In this document: in pieces, positions 8,803-17,278 of the stretch
Numbering within the stretch: position 1 is the stretch's first letter
How the letters are laid out: each line of letters begins with the position of its first letter
NCBI GenBank assembly: GCA_964527215.1
Contig: CAZGNZ010000007.1
Location: forward strand, 46,044 to 110,043
Origin: CAZGNZ01 sp964527215
Lineage (GTDB): Bacteria > Fidelibacterota > Marinisomatia > SCGC-AAA003-L08 > JACNLC01
Length of the DNA stretch: 64,000 bases
Direction of reading: 5' to 3'
Translations under genes and position numbers: made by a program
The notes under the pieces: model-generated
What the model was told of the DNA's origin: nothing
The model's input: only the letters and a program-made list of their open reading frames with translations
Databases searched by the model: none

Positions 8803-9128
8803 CAGAATCTCCCGTTTTTGAATGTGCAGAATTCTGAAAGACGGTTTTCAATGATGGTGCCGGGGACAGACAGAACTCCGGGGTTTTGGTCAAGTTTGGT
8901 GAATAATGGACTCCCAAATTTATCATAATTCTGCATGAATATCGGAATTTTGTTTTTGCTGCCGATCAGACGGGCATCATCCAGATCCGGCGGTAAATTG
9001 CATAGTAATAATAAAACGGGAGATTGTGTAATTTTGCCTGGGTTTTTCACCGTGTCAGTTGCCGACTGAAAATGCAGACGGCCGTCCGTGAGTCTCCAGT
9101 AGAATTTCGACTCTTTTCCTGCCCGCAA
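8802..9128 (-). CDS. Doubtful ORF in the 8803-9224 gap
   Basis: A 108-codon open frame ending in a one-base overlap with the VOC start. The second half (IPIFMQNYDKFGSPLFTKLDQ, then NPGVLSVPGTIIENRLSEF) reads like protein, but no family is recognised, the first half is unconvincing, and no good ribosome site is seen. It could be a small gene, the remnant of one, or chance. The 422-base gap holds nothing else I can support apart from upstream sequence for the YhaM-like gene. Confidence 0.28.
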   Translation of the reverse strand: MRAGKESKFYWRLTDGRLHFQSATDTVKNPGKITQSPVLLLLCNLPPDLDDARLIGSKNKIPIFMQNYDKFGSPLFTKLDQNPGVLSVPGTIIENRLSEFCTFKNGRF

Positions 9129-9224
9129 ACGGTTGGCGGGACGTCCTTAACTGATCATACGGCAGGAAATACGGTGACTCCGGTTCCCTGCCCGCACAGA
9201 CAAATTTGTATCAAATCAGAAATC

Positions 9225-10193
9225 ATGACAGACCAGAAACCAGCACTTACACCCATTTCGGAATTTAAATCCGGCCAGCAGATTCAGGGGTTTTTTCTTT
9301 GCCGGGAAAAACAGGTCAGGCACACCAGAACCGGGGACCTGTATATTAATCTCACGCTCCAGGATCACAGCGGCAGCATTGCTGCAAAAATGTGGGATCT
9401 GGTAGGGACCTATCAGCATCGATTTCAATCCGGTGAACCGGTGGCTGTTAAAGGCTCAGTCATTGAATACAACGGAAAACTTCAGCTGACGGTGACGCAT
9501 ATCAATCATGCATCCGTTCAGCAGTATGCCCGATATGGATTTCAGCCGGAGCAGCTGATCCCGACAATCTCCGAATCACGGGAAGAGCTTCTTCGGGACT
9601 TGCTGGCCCTGACTGAAACACTGTCTGTGGAATCACTTCGAAAACTGGTGCAGATGCTGATCGCAGAACACCAGGAATGTTTTCTGACCCTTCAGGGATC
9701 GGTCAGCCACCATCATCTTCAGATGGGAGGATATCTGAAACACACCCTTCAGGTTGCCAGGCTGGCACTCAGTGTGGGCAAACTGTATCCTGAACTGAAC
9801 CGCGATCTGCTTCTGGCCGGTGCAATCCTGCACGATGTGGGAAAAATCCCAGGGATGACCAAAGCATGGCAATCCGGCTACACGGATGAGGGACATTTAA
9901 TCGGACATGCGGCCCTCGGCAGGGATATGATTCGCGAGGCTGCTGCAACGATACCGGATTTCCCGCAGGATGATCTTTTGAAACTGGAGCACATCATTTT
10001 GTCCCATCAGGGATCACCGGCCCGGGGAACCCCGGTAGCACCCAGATTTCCGGAAGCAATGCTGATCAGTATGCTGGATGATATTGACACCCGCCTGGAT
10101 ATTATGGAGACATTGATTAACCAGGATAAAAATGATAGGGACTGGACTGATTTTAGAAATCATTTTCATACACAAATATGGAAACGATCATAG
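9225..10193 (+). CDS. YhaM-like OB-fold/HD-domain 3'-5' exoribonuclease
   Basis: A 322-residue protein with an N-terminal OB-fold (about residues 10-105: QIQGFFLCREKQVRHTRTGDLYINLTLQD, GKLQLTVTHI) and an HD metal-dependent phosphohydrolase domain: GGYLKHTLQVARLA, LLLAGAILHDVGK (His-Asp pair near residue 202), GHLIGHAALGRDMI and LEHIILSHQGSPARGTPVAPRFPEAMLISMLDDID. This order and the last block are characteristic of the YhaM/CBF1 family of nucleases. The ATG at 9225 begins the conserved region, though its ribosome site is weak; the open frame continues upstream without conserved sequence. Confidence 0.87.
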   Translation: MTDQKPALTPISEFKSGQQIQGFFLCREKQVRHTRTGDLYINLTLQDHSGSIAAKMWDLVGTYQHRFQSGEPVAVKGSVIEYNGKLQLTVTHINHASVQQYARYGFQPEQLIPTISESREELLRDLLALTETLSVESLRKLVQMLIAEHQECFLTLQGSVSHHHLQMGGYLKHTLQVARLALSVGKLYPELNRDLLLAGAILHDVGKIPGMTKAWQSGYTDEGHLIGHAALGRDMIREAAATIPDFPQDDLLKLEHIILSHQGSPARGTPVAPRFPEAMLISMLDDIDTRLDIMETLINQDKNDRDWTDFRNHFHTQIWKRS

Positions 10194-10256
10194 ATAAGGT
10201 TATAAATTTCCTTGATGTTTTTGCATAATTACTCACCAATTAAGCTGAGGTTGGAA

Positions 10257-10781
10257 ATGAAAAGAATGCTTTTAATTGCCGGATTTATTTTTGCAGCTGC
10301 GCTGACCCGGTTTCTTCCGCACCCTCCAAATGTCACACCGTTGATGGCAATGGGATTGTTCGGAGGTACCTATTTCACAGATAAGCGTATTGCCATCCTG
10401 ATCCCCGTGCTGGCAATGTTCTGCGCCGATCTCTTCCTGGGAATTCACGCCACCATGCTATGGGTGTATTCGTCAGTCATTATTATGGTGGGGCTGGGAA
10501 TATTGCTTGAAAAACATAAGAATGCTGCAACAATAGGCGGAGCAAGCATCCTGGGATCGCTGCTGTTTTACTTAATTACCAATTTTGGCGTCTGGGCAAC
10601 TGGCGGCGGTTTCGCCCACCCCATTACCATTTACGGATTGACGGCGACATATATTGACGGTCTGCCGTTTCTTCGGAATGCTCTCGCGGGTGATCTTGTA
10701 TTTACGGCCATCCTTTTTGGCAGCTATGAGCTGCTGATACGGAAACTGCCTGAGTTACAACCCCGGACCATCGACAGTTAA
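10257..10781 (+). CDS. DUF6580-family membrane protein (putative transporter component)
   Basis: A 174-residue protein with five or six hydrophobic segments. The opening ALTRFLPHPPNVTPLMAMGLFGGTYF and the stretches LAMFCADLFLGIH, FYLITNFGVWATGG and FLRNALAGDLVFTAILFGSYELL match the DUF6580 putative transport family, which resembles ECF-type substrate-binding membrane subunits. From general knowledge such genes often occur near cobalamin genes; here a B12 riboswitch locus lies about 5 kb away on the other strand. That functional link is inference. ATG 10257 is preceded by GAGGTTGG. Confidence 0.75.
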   Translation: MKRMLLIAGFIFAAALTRFLPHPPNVTPLMAMGLFGGTYFTDKRIAILIPVLAMFCADLFLGIHATMLWVYSSVIIMVGLGILLEKHKNAATIGGASILGSLLFYLITNFGVWATGGGFAHPITIYGLTATYIDGLPFLRNALAGDLVFTAILFGSYELLIRKLPELQPRTIDS

Positions 10782-12299
10782 TTGACTGAATCCTGTTATG
10801 ACAATATAAGGCACGAGAGATCAATCATTTTCCGTGCCTTTTTTTATTTTCTGCTCCTGTCAGCGGTCACAGCGGCAGATTCCGCGTCTATCCAAATATC
10901 GCCTGATTATACCGGCCAGTCCGCTTTCATTTATCATCGCTTCAATCCGTTTATCCAAACGGATCTTCAACGCGGCCCAATCACTATAGACGGCGGGCTG
11001 GGGCTGCCCCTGAGCGCGTGGCAGTTTTCGGCTGCTCCGGAATTGACCGTCAACGATTCGGTTCCGATCGTTACCTATTTTAATTATCATCAGGGTGATT
11101 ACTCCTACCGGGACATTGCGGTGGGCCTAATGCACACCCAGGATTCAGGGAGGCAGATATCATTCACCGGTGCAGGGCGCAGCTTCAGCGGGAAATACGG
11201 AGACCAGGGACCAACCGATTCCAATCTGGCCAACGTTCTGCAGAATTATCAACTGGACTATCATAAAGCCGACAGCACAGGCTCCACGGCACTTGGCGTG
11301 GCTTTCCATACGGAGAATTCCGGTCTTCCCCGCGCGGATTTCAGCCAGTCAAATCGTCGTTCAGATTCGTTTCATGCCGGGGTTCAATTGATGCGCAAAT
11401 GGAAACAGATATGGTTTGAAAGCAGCAACAGCCTGCAGGCGGGACTGTATGCTCTGGATATAAATCAGGTTGAAACCTACGCTTTATGGAACCTGCTTGC
11501 GATTCAAACGGAACCAGGCCCCGGGTTCGGGCTGAATCTGACGGCGGACAGCAAATGGGTGATGGCAGCGGATGATTCACTGAAACATGATCGAAGTATG
11601 ACTGCATGTCACATATTAGGTTCTGTTGACCGGGAAAGGTGGCATATCCGCGGAGGGCTCAATGTTCTGAACAGTCAGATTGAACCCGCGGCAGATATCG
11701 CATATCAGGTGGGAGATTTTACGGTTGGCGCAGAATACACCACTGACTATCAGCTCCCCATAGATACGAACTTCCAGTTTGCAGCCGAAGTATTTACATA
11801 CACCCGCTGCTATTTGTCCTGGACCAAATCGTCGGGAAATCTTCTGATCGGCGCGCACCGGTCTGAAACTTCACGGGAAACCGTCCCTGGATTTTATTCT
11901 GAAGGTTCGCTCCGCTGGAAAGGCTTGCGGATGGAATTTTCAGGCCAGTTTTACAGCAGTGACAGCGTCCTGTTTGACCAGTATGCCAAAGCTGGGGCAG
12001 CTTTCAAGAAGACAATACCCGGGAAGCGCTATTCACCATTTTTGAAAATCACGGGCAGCCATATCCATTTCACCGGCAATCGGGCTGTCAATCTGCTTGA
12101 ATTCGCCGCCAGTGTCCAGGAATTCACAACCGATTACACCACCCAGTCCATTGATTTGGAGCTGGGATTTGAAGTTCATAATTTTAGATTTACCTACCGG
12201 TTTCAAAACATTCGCAATGAATCGCTGAGCTTTTCGCCGTTTATTCAGCCTCTGGGAGGTTTCAATTATTTTGAGGTGCTGTGGATTTTTGACAACTGA
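10782..12299 (+). CDS. Putative outer-membrane beta-barrel protein
   Basis: A 505-codon frame with a signal peptide (FRAFFYFLLLSAVTAADSA) followed by many amphipathic alternating strands rich in Y, W, F and Ser/Gly, and a C-terminal strand FNYFEVLWIFDN, as in outer-membrane barrels. No specific family is recognised. The first possible start is TTG at 10782, directly after the DUF6580 stop; no in-frame ATG precedes the signal peptide and no strong ribosome site is evident, so the exact start is unsure. A terminator-like hairpin sits within the signal-peptide codons. It is convergent with the BtuG-like gene. Confidence 0.7.
   Translation: MTESCYDNIRHERSIIFRAFFYFLLLSAVTAADSASIQISPDYTGQSAFIYHRFNPFIQTDLQRGPITIDGGLGLPLSAWQFSAAPELTVNDSVPIVTYFNYHQGDYSYRDIAVGLMHTQDSGRQISFTGAGRSFSGKYGDQGPTDSNLANVLQNYQLDYHKADSTGSTALGVAFHTENSGLPRADFSQSNRRSDSFHAGVQLMRKWKQIWFESSNSLQAGLYALDINQVETYALWNLLAIQTEPGPGFGLNLTADSKWVMAADDSLKHDRSMTACHILGSVDRERWHIRGGLNVLNSQIEPAADIAYQVGDFTVGAEYTTDYQLPIDTNFQFAAEVFTYTRCYLSWTKSSGNLLIGAHRSETSRETVPGFYSEGSLRWKGLRMEFSGQFYSSDSVLFDQYAKAGAAFKKTIPGKRYSPFLKITGSHIHFTGNRAVNLLEFAASVQEFTTDYTTQSIDLELGFEVHNFRFTYRFQNIRNESLSFSPFIQPLGGFNYFEVLWIFDN
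10808..10845 (+). terminator. Intrinsic terminator overlapping the start of the next reading frame
   Basis: The arms AAGGCACG (10808-10815) and CGTGCCTT (10833-10840) pair perfectly across a 17-base loop and are followed by a run of T. It lies 27 bases after the DUF6580 stop, inside the region encoding the signal peptide of the following barrel protein, so it may act as a terminator or attenuator between the two. Confidence 0.72.
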
Positions 12300-12323
12300 T
12301 TTCCAGGGCGCCTGGGATGAGTG

Positions 12324-13520
12324 TCAGGCATTCTGTATGATTCCCAGCAGGATCATGATATCCAGCACATTCACGGCCCCGTCCTCATTCATATCCGCCA
12401 GGCAAATCTCATAATCGGAAAAACCGATATTCCCTACGATATGGGCCACAATGGTCACTATATCCAGAATATCAAGACTGCCGTCTTCATTGACATCCCC
12501 GCTGGGTTCGCATTCCGTATCCGCGTCAGTATTCCAGAAAGCAAACGAACCGGGAAGGGCACCCACATTGTATGAATTCAGTACAGTTCCTTCAGCATCG
12601 GTTATTACCAGTTCATCCGGGGCAAAATAATCGTCACTGATCCCGAAATACAGATTCTGTCCATCTGTTGAGGCGGAATACAAACCGGGAAAATTCCCAA
12701 TCTGATCCGAGGCAACGATTTCCAGATTTTCCGACAGCGGGGCAATGCCATCACCGACCATCCTGTACACGCTGTCGTTCAGCAGCAGCAAATCAGCGCC
12801 GTATGACCAGGTCTGTCCGTAATCAGCCTGTATCAGATCTCCCGTGCCCAGATCCAGTCTGGAAGCTGCGGCATACATATTCCATGACCCATCGTAATAT
12901 GTTCGAGAGATATACAGCCGGTTCTCATGAACCAGCATGGCCCCGGGACCTGATCCGACATTGATCTCATCGACAACCAGACCAGCCGCCGGATCAATGA
13001 CGACCACAAGCTCACCATCCGACCAGTCTGAATTCATGACTATGGACACATAAAGCAATCCAGTTTCATACAGGATATACTCCGGCATGCCGTTTACGGG
13101 AATGGAGCCGGTGAAAGCATCGCTTTCAAGATTGATGACACCGACATTTTGAGTATTCCACTGAGTGACATAACCATTGCCGTTGGCAAAAGCCATATAC
13201 CGCGGTCCTGAAAATTCCGTATCGATGCTTCCGGAATGTTCAAGGGAACCGTCTGATTCATCAATATTGAACACTTCAATGGAACCGGAGCCGTTCATCA
13301 CTGCATACAGTTTCTGTTCATGCACATACAGAGACTGTCCGGTATCCCCGATGGGATTCTGGGGAACAGGATTCAGTTCTTCCTCCTCATTCACCGTCCA
13401 AAGTGTGGCGTTTGCCGCCATGAAATTGCCTTCGCACAATACATAATCCATCGCAGCAGCATGAAGGCATATCGGGAAAATCAGGGAAATCAAAAGGTGC
13501 GATATTATCTGTCTATTCAT
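12324..13520 (-). CDS. BtuG-like beta-propeller with C-terminal dockerin repeats
   Basis: A 398-residue exported protein: signal peptide (about residues 1-22, no lipobox), a repeat-rich propeller body (VLCEGNFMAANATLWTV, DTGQSLYVHEQKLYAVMNGSGSIEVFNI, GPRYMAFANGNGYVTQW, GMPEYILYETGLLYVSI, GPGAMLVHENRLYIS) of the YncE/DUF5074 type, and two calcium-loop repeats at the end (GDVNEDGSLDILDIVTIV and ADMNEDGAVNVLDIMILL) as in type I dockerins. Bacteroides BtuG is a propeller of this kind that captures cobalamin above BtuB. Here the gene follows a TonB-dependent receptor controlled by a cobalamin riboswitch, so a surface B12-binding role is a good inference. The dockerin replaces the usual lipid anchor. 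Confidence 0.83.
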   Translation of the reverse strand: MNRQIISHLLISLIFPICLHAAAMDYVLCEGNFMAANATLWTVNEEEELNPVPQNPIGDTGQSLYVHEQKLYAVMNGSGSIEVFNIDESDGSLEHSGSIDTEFSGPRYMAFANGNGYVTQWNTQNVGVINLESDAFTGSIPVNGMPEYILYETGLLYVSIVMNSDWSDGELVVVIDPAAGLVVDEINVGSGPGAMLVHENRLYISRTYYDGSWNMYAAASRLDLGTGDLIQADYGQTWSYGADLLLLNDSVYRMVGDGIAPLSENLEIVASDQIGNFPGLYSASTDGQNLYFGISDDYFAPDELVITDAEGTVLNSYNVGALPGSFAFWNTDADTECEPSGDVNEDGSLDILDIVTIVAHIVGNIGFSDYEICLADMNEDGAVNVLDIMILLGIIQNA

Positions 13521-13529
13521 GAATTTACC

Positions 13530-15656
13530 TTATCGTTTAGCAACAGTAACGCTGCTCATGAACGTCCGTCCGGGTTCCGGATATCCGAAAACAGACTGAA
13601 TTTGCAGGTCCTGAAGATTTTCAACCGATGCAGTGAACTCCCATAGCCAGTACCGGGTGGGGTATGCCACGGAATACTGCAGGTCCACCAGTTGATATGA
13701 CGGCATTTTGAGATCGGGCTGACCATACATTCTGATCCGATTGGAAATACTTTGCCATTGCAGCCCGAGTGTTCCTGCCGCTGTCGTCCACAGACAGTGT
13801 ATCCCGGCGGTGTGCTCAGGAGTGTACAGTATTGGTTTCCCGTCGTGAAGTTCGGATACGTTCTCATCATATTTACGGGTCACAGTTCGGGCATAATTCC
13901 AGTCTATCTGAAAAGCATTTCCAATGAAAATCTGGCACATCACTGTGCCGCCCTCCGACACGGCCTGCCGGACATTTTCAGGCTTCCACAAGCCGTTCTG
14001 ACCTTCCTGCGGCCGCCATTGAATCAGGTGATCGTAGTCAATATAAAACAGACGCAGCTCAAATTTCACCGGATCGAACAGAAAACCCTGAGTGATATAG
14101 CAGTTTCGGCTGATTTCCGTGTCCAGATTTGCGTCCCCAAACGGTTCCCAGTACAAATCATTGAAGGAAGGTTTTCGGTAATTACGGGAAACGGTCACCA
14201 CGGATTTTGACCAGGGGACTCCCCACTGCCTTTCAGCCAGAATCTGACCCGCCCAGACAAAATGATCGGATTTATCGGCTTCAGTTCGAACCGACAGTGC
14301 CCAGAAAATCTCATCCCACTGCTGTCGGTATTCGCCAGACAGGCTGAGTGCCGCAGAGTTAACATCCTGTTCCGACAGACCACCGAACTGGTGCACTTCA
14401 TTCTGCGACCAGATCCATGTCCCCTGAGCGGTCAGTCTCAAACAGTCATTCTGCCACTCAATATTGTGGTTCAGGGTGTGAATTTGGAATTCTGAATCTA
14501 CTCCCGGTGAGCCTACCGGCGGTTTTGAATACCGAATGCGGCTCAACTTGTAGCTGGTAGAATGCCTGTGATTAAAAATGGTCCAGAGACCTTGAACAAG
14601 AACCAGATCGTCGTCCATATCCGCCCGATATGCCGGTCCGTAGATATATCCTGAAAGACGCCGCTGATTGTGCACCGCCATGAGTGACATTCTGAGAAAT
14701 GTCCGGCTGCTGTCTGCTCTCTGATACCAGCCGTACCCGAACCTGCTGCGGATTGAGCTGGTGAAATCCTCGAAATTCCGATCCTCGAAAAGAGCGTTGT
14801 AATCACCTTTTTCCTTATAATCATAGCAGCCGAGATAATCTGATATGCCTGCAATCACACCGCCCTGATCCATTCCGCGCGCATCGGACCACTGGAGCAG
14901 ATGTCTCACAGAATTTTCCGAGCCAATCGAAAGAGAATACCGCAGGGAGTCCAGCCGCGGCTGAATATTGACCGCACCTGTCATTGCGGACTGTCCAAAT
15001 CTGACAGAAGCGCCGTATGGATGAAATTCGAGACTATTGACCAGTCCGGCGGGTATCTGGCTGATATCGGCATTTCCAGTCTGTTCATTATTGATGGATA
15101 CACCGTCCAGCAGAACCGCCAGCCTGTCACCCTGACCGCCGTGTACGGATATGGTTGCAATCCCTGCCGGTCCCCCGTAGGATTTCACACTGACCCCGGG
15201 AAGCCGCGTCATTGCTGAGGCCATTGAAACACGTTCCGGGACACTCTGAAGATCCAGCTGGATACCGTCGGTTGCCAGATCCAGGGACTGCTGCTGTGGT
15301 GACCGACCAAGGACCTGTATCCCGTTCAGACGGTAAAGGACAGGAACCAATGCTATTTTCAACTCCTGGGGCGGCGTTACGGTGACAGTTCTGTTCCGGT
15401 AATTGGCTTTTTGAATGGTGAGAACGGAACTGCCGGAAAGGTTGAGACTGAATTCTCCGGCAGAATTGGTTTGAGCAATAACGGTTTGTCCGGATTTGAT
15501 CTGGACACCCGGAATAGGATCTCCGGTTCGGGCATCTGATACAGTGCCCGTGATCATCGCAGGCGAACCGGCATTGGCAGAGCCGGACAGCAGACTGATG
15601 AAAATAAAAAATCCCAGACTTCGAATCGGGAAGCGGGATTGAAGGAATCGATTCAA
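13530..15656 (-). CDS. TonB-dependent outer-membrane receptor, probable cobalamin (BtuB-type)
   Basis: A 708-residue receptor: signal peptide (SLGFFIFISLLSGSANA), a carboxypeptidase-regulatory-like domain (ITGTVSDARTGDPIPGVQI, residues about 35-110), a plug domain (SAMTRLPGVSVKSYGG, ISVHGGQGDRLAVLLDGVSINN, YGASVRFGQSAMTGAVNI) and a barrel of aromatic-rich strands. The leader carries a cobalamin riboswitch, which is the basis for assigning B12 or a related corrinoid as substrate. The start is TTG at 15656, preceded by GAGG six bases upstream. The BtuG-like gene follows nine bases downstream. Confidence 0.88.
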   Translation of the reverse strand: MNRFLQSRFPIRSLGFFIFISLLSGSANAGSPAMITGTVSDARTGDPIPGVQIKSGQTVIAQTNSAGEFSLNLSGSSVLTIQKANYRNRTVTVTPPQELKIALVPVLYRLNGIQVLGRSPQQQSLDLATDGIQLDLQSVPERVSMASAMTRLPGVSVKSYGGPAGIATISVHGGQGDRLAVLLDGVSINNEQTGNADISQIPAGLVNSLEFHPYGASVRFGQSAMTGAVNIQPRLDSLRYSLSIGSENSVRHLLQWSDARGMDQGGVIAGISDYLGCYDYKEKGDYNALFEDRNFEDFTSSIRSRFGYGWYQRADSSRTFLRMSLMAVHNQRRLSGYIYGPAYRADMDDDLVLVQGLWTIFNHRHSTSYKLSRIRYSKPPVGSPGVDSEFQIHTLNHNIEWQNDCLRLTAQGTWIWSQNEVHQFGGLSEQDVNSAALSLSGEYRQQWDEIFWALSVRTEADKSDHFVWAGQILAERQWGVPWSKSVVTVSRNYRKPSFNDLYWEPFGDANLDTEISRNCYITQGFLFDPVKFELRLFYIDYDHLIQWRPQEGQNGLWKPENVRQAVSEGGTVMCQIFIGNAFQIDWNYARTVTRKYDENVSELHDGKPILYTPEHTAGIHCLWTTAAGTLGLQWQSISNRIRMYGQPDLKMPSYQLVDLQYSVAYPTRYWLWEFTASVENLQDLQIQSVFGYPEPGRTFMSSVTVAKR

Positions 15657-15681
15657 TCTAACCTCAGATCGCGAAGGTTAC

Positions 15682-15835
15682 GTTTCATGTTTCAGATTGG
15701 GAAGTATCTGGCTCAGACAAAAAATGTCATTACAGTTGCGCGTCAGCTTCGGAATTTCACCGAATTCCTTCCATAATGAATTGGAAATCGAACAGAAATT
15801 ATCAGTGATTTCCACCTTGATCCAAATTAATTTGT
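15682..15835 (-). promoter_or_regulatory. Cobalamin (B12) riboswitch
   Basis: On the minus strand the leader reads GGAATTCGGTGAAATTCCGAAG, then CTGACGCGCAACTGTAAT and, after a spacer, GAGCCAGATACTTCCC. This follows the cobalamin riboswitch consensus (GGTGnAAnTCC, CGCnACTGTnA, then AGnCAGAnAC). It lies just upstream of the TonB-dependent receptor TTG start. The outer boundaries are estimated. Binding of cobalamin would be expected to reduce expression of the receptor and the propeller gene. Confidence 0.88.
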
Positions 15836-15969
15836 AACTTTTCAAAAAGTAACAATCTAATGAAAGAGATTGAAAAATGATTGAAGGCAAATCTGTAAAT
15901 GGAAATATATTTAGTGCCTTTATTTGCTGAAGATTAATCGATTTAATTAAATTGAAATGGAGATAGTTA

Positions 15970-16296
15970 ATGGGAGACTTTACAGTCGAGATTACCGATG
16001 CGAATTTTGAAGCAGAAGTTCTACAGTCTGAAATACCGGTACTGATTGATTTCTGGGCGGTTTGGTGCGGTCCATGCAGAATGATTGAGCCTATTGTTGA
16101 CGAAGTGGCACAGGAATCCGATGGTAAGGTTAAAGTCGGCAAAGTAAATGTCGATGAGAACCCTGGTATTGCAGCAAATTATGGCATAAGAAGTATTCCA
16201 ACTCTTTTATTCTTTGCAAACGGAACGGTTCAGGAACAGGTAGTCGGTGCGGTTTCAAAGCAGCAGATAACCGGAATCCTGGACAAATTAAACTAA
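15970..16296 (+). CDS. trxA: Thioredoxin
   Basis: A 108-residue thioredoxin with the active site WCGPC at residues 32-36, the preceding IPVLIDFWAVWC strand, NPGIAANYGIRSIPTLLFFANG with the conserved cis-proline, and the C-terminal helix. A disulfide reductant in the cytoplasm; the partner reductase follows 16 bases later. ATG at 15970 is preceded by TGGAGA. The promoter must lie in the AT-rich part of the divergent 313-base gap shared with the B12 riboswitch leader. Confidence 0.97.
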   Translation: MGDFTVEITDANFEAEVLQSEIPVLIDFWAVWCGPCRMIEPIVDEVAQESDGKVKVGKVNVDENPGIAANYGIRSIPTLLFFANGTVQEQVVGAVSKQQITGILDKLN

Positions 16297-16312
16297 AGAG
16301 ATTGGATTTAAC

Positions 16313-17245
16313 ATGGTTCGAAAGGTCATAATAATCGGTTCCGGTCCTGCAGGTCTCACTTCTGCAATTTATACTGCACGGGCCAATCTGGAGCCATTGG
16401 TGTTTGAAGGTATTCAGCCTGGTGGTCAGCTGACCATTACAACGGATGTTGAGAATTTCCCGGGATTTCCAAAAGGAATCATGGGACCTGAATTGATGGA
16501 TCAGCTCCGTAAGCAGGCCCAGCGGTTTGGCGCTGAAACGAAATTTGCCATGGTCGACAAAGTTGATTTGTCGCAGCGTCCGTTTAAAGTCTGGGTGAGT
16601 GACGATGTATATGAAACTGAAACTCTGATAATTGCCACTGGAGCAACCGCCCGTCTCCTTGGTTTGGAATCTGAATCCAGACTGATGGGTTTTGGAGTTT
16701 CGGCTTGTGCAACCTGTGATGGTTTTTTCTACAAAGATAAAGAAGTTCTCGTTGTCGGCGGCGGAGATTCCGCCCTCGAAGAGGCCAATTATCTGACTAA
16801 ATTTGCTTCCAAAGTTACCATAGTCCACAGAAGGGATGAACTGCGCGGATCCAAAATAATGCGCGACCGTGCGTTTAATAATCCAAAAATTGATTTTCTG
16901 TGGAATGCCGTTATTGATGAATATCTTGGAGACCCCCAGGACAAAGGACTCACCGGTGTGCGGGTTAAAGATACCCAAACCGGCGAACTTTCTGAAGTTG
17001 TCTGCGACGGAGTCTTTGTTGCGATCGGTCATAAACCCAACTCGGAACTGTTTACGGATTTTGTAAACACTGATGAGGTTGGATACATTAAAACGGAACC
17101 CGGAACATCAAAAACCTCGTTGGACGGTGTATTTGCAGCTGGAGATATACAGGACTCTGTATACCGCCAGGCAGTTACCGCAGCGGGTTCCGGTTGTATG
17201 GCTGCCATCGATTTGGAAAGGTATCTGGAAGCACACGAAGCCTAG
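16313..17245 (+). CDS. trxB: Thioredoxin reductase (NADPH)
   Basis: A 310-residue flavoprotein with an FAD-binding GSGPAGLTSAIYTARA at the N-terminus, a redox-active CATC at residues 132-135, a second dinucleotide fold VVGGGDSALEEANYL with HRRDELRGSK for NADPH, and the C-terminal DGVFAAGDIQDSVYRQAVTAAGSGCMAAIDLERYL. Length and order are typical. It reduces the thioredoxin encoded immediately upstream. Three further genes follow closely on the same strand. Confidence 0.97.
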   Translation: MVRKVIIIGSGPAGLTSAIYTARANLEPLVFEGIQPGGQLTITTDVENFPGFPKGIMGPELMDQLRKQAQRFGAETKFAMVDKVDLSQRPFKVWVSDDVYETETLIIATGATARLLGLESESRLMGFGVSACATCDGFFYKDKEVLVVGGGDSALEEANYLTKFASKVTIVHRRDELRGSKIMRDRAFNNPKIDFLWNAVIDEYLGDPQDKGLTGVRVKDTQTGELSEVVCDGVFVAIGHKPNSELFTDFVNTDEVGYIKTEPGTSKTSLDGVFAAGDIQDSVYRQAVTAAGSGCMAAIDLERYLEAHEA

Positions 17246-17278
17246 GCTTAGAATACAGCACTCCATTCGGTTCGGTGT

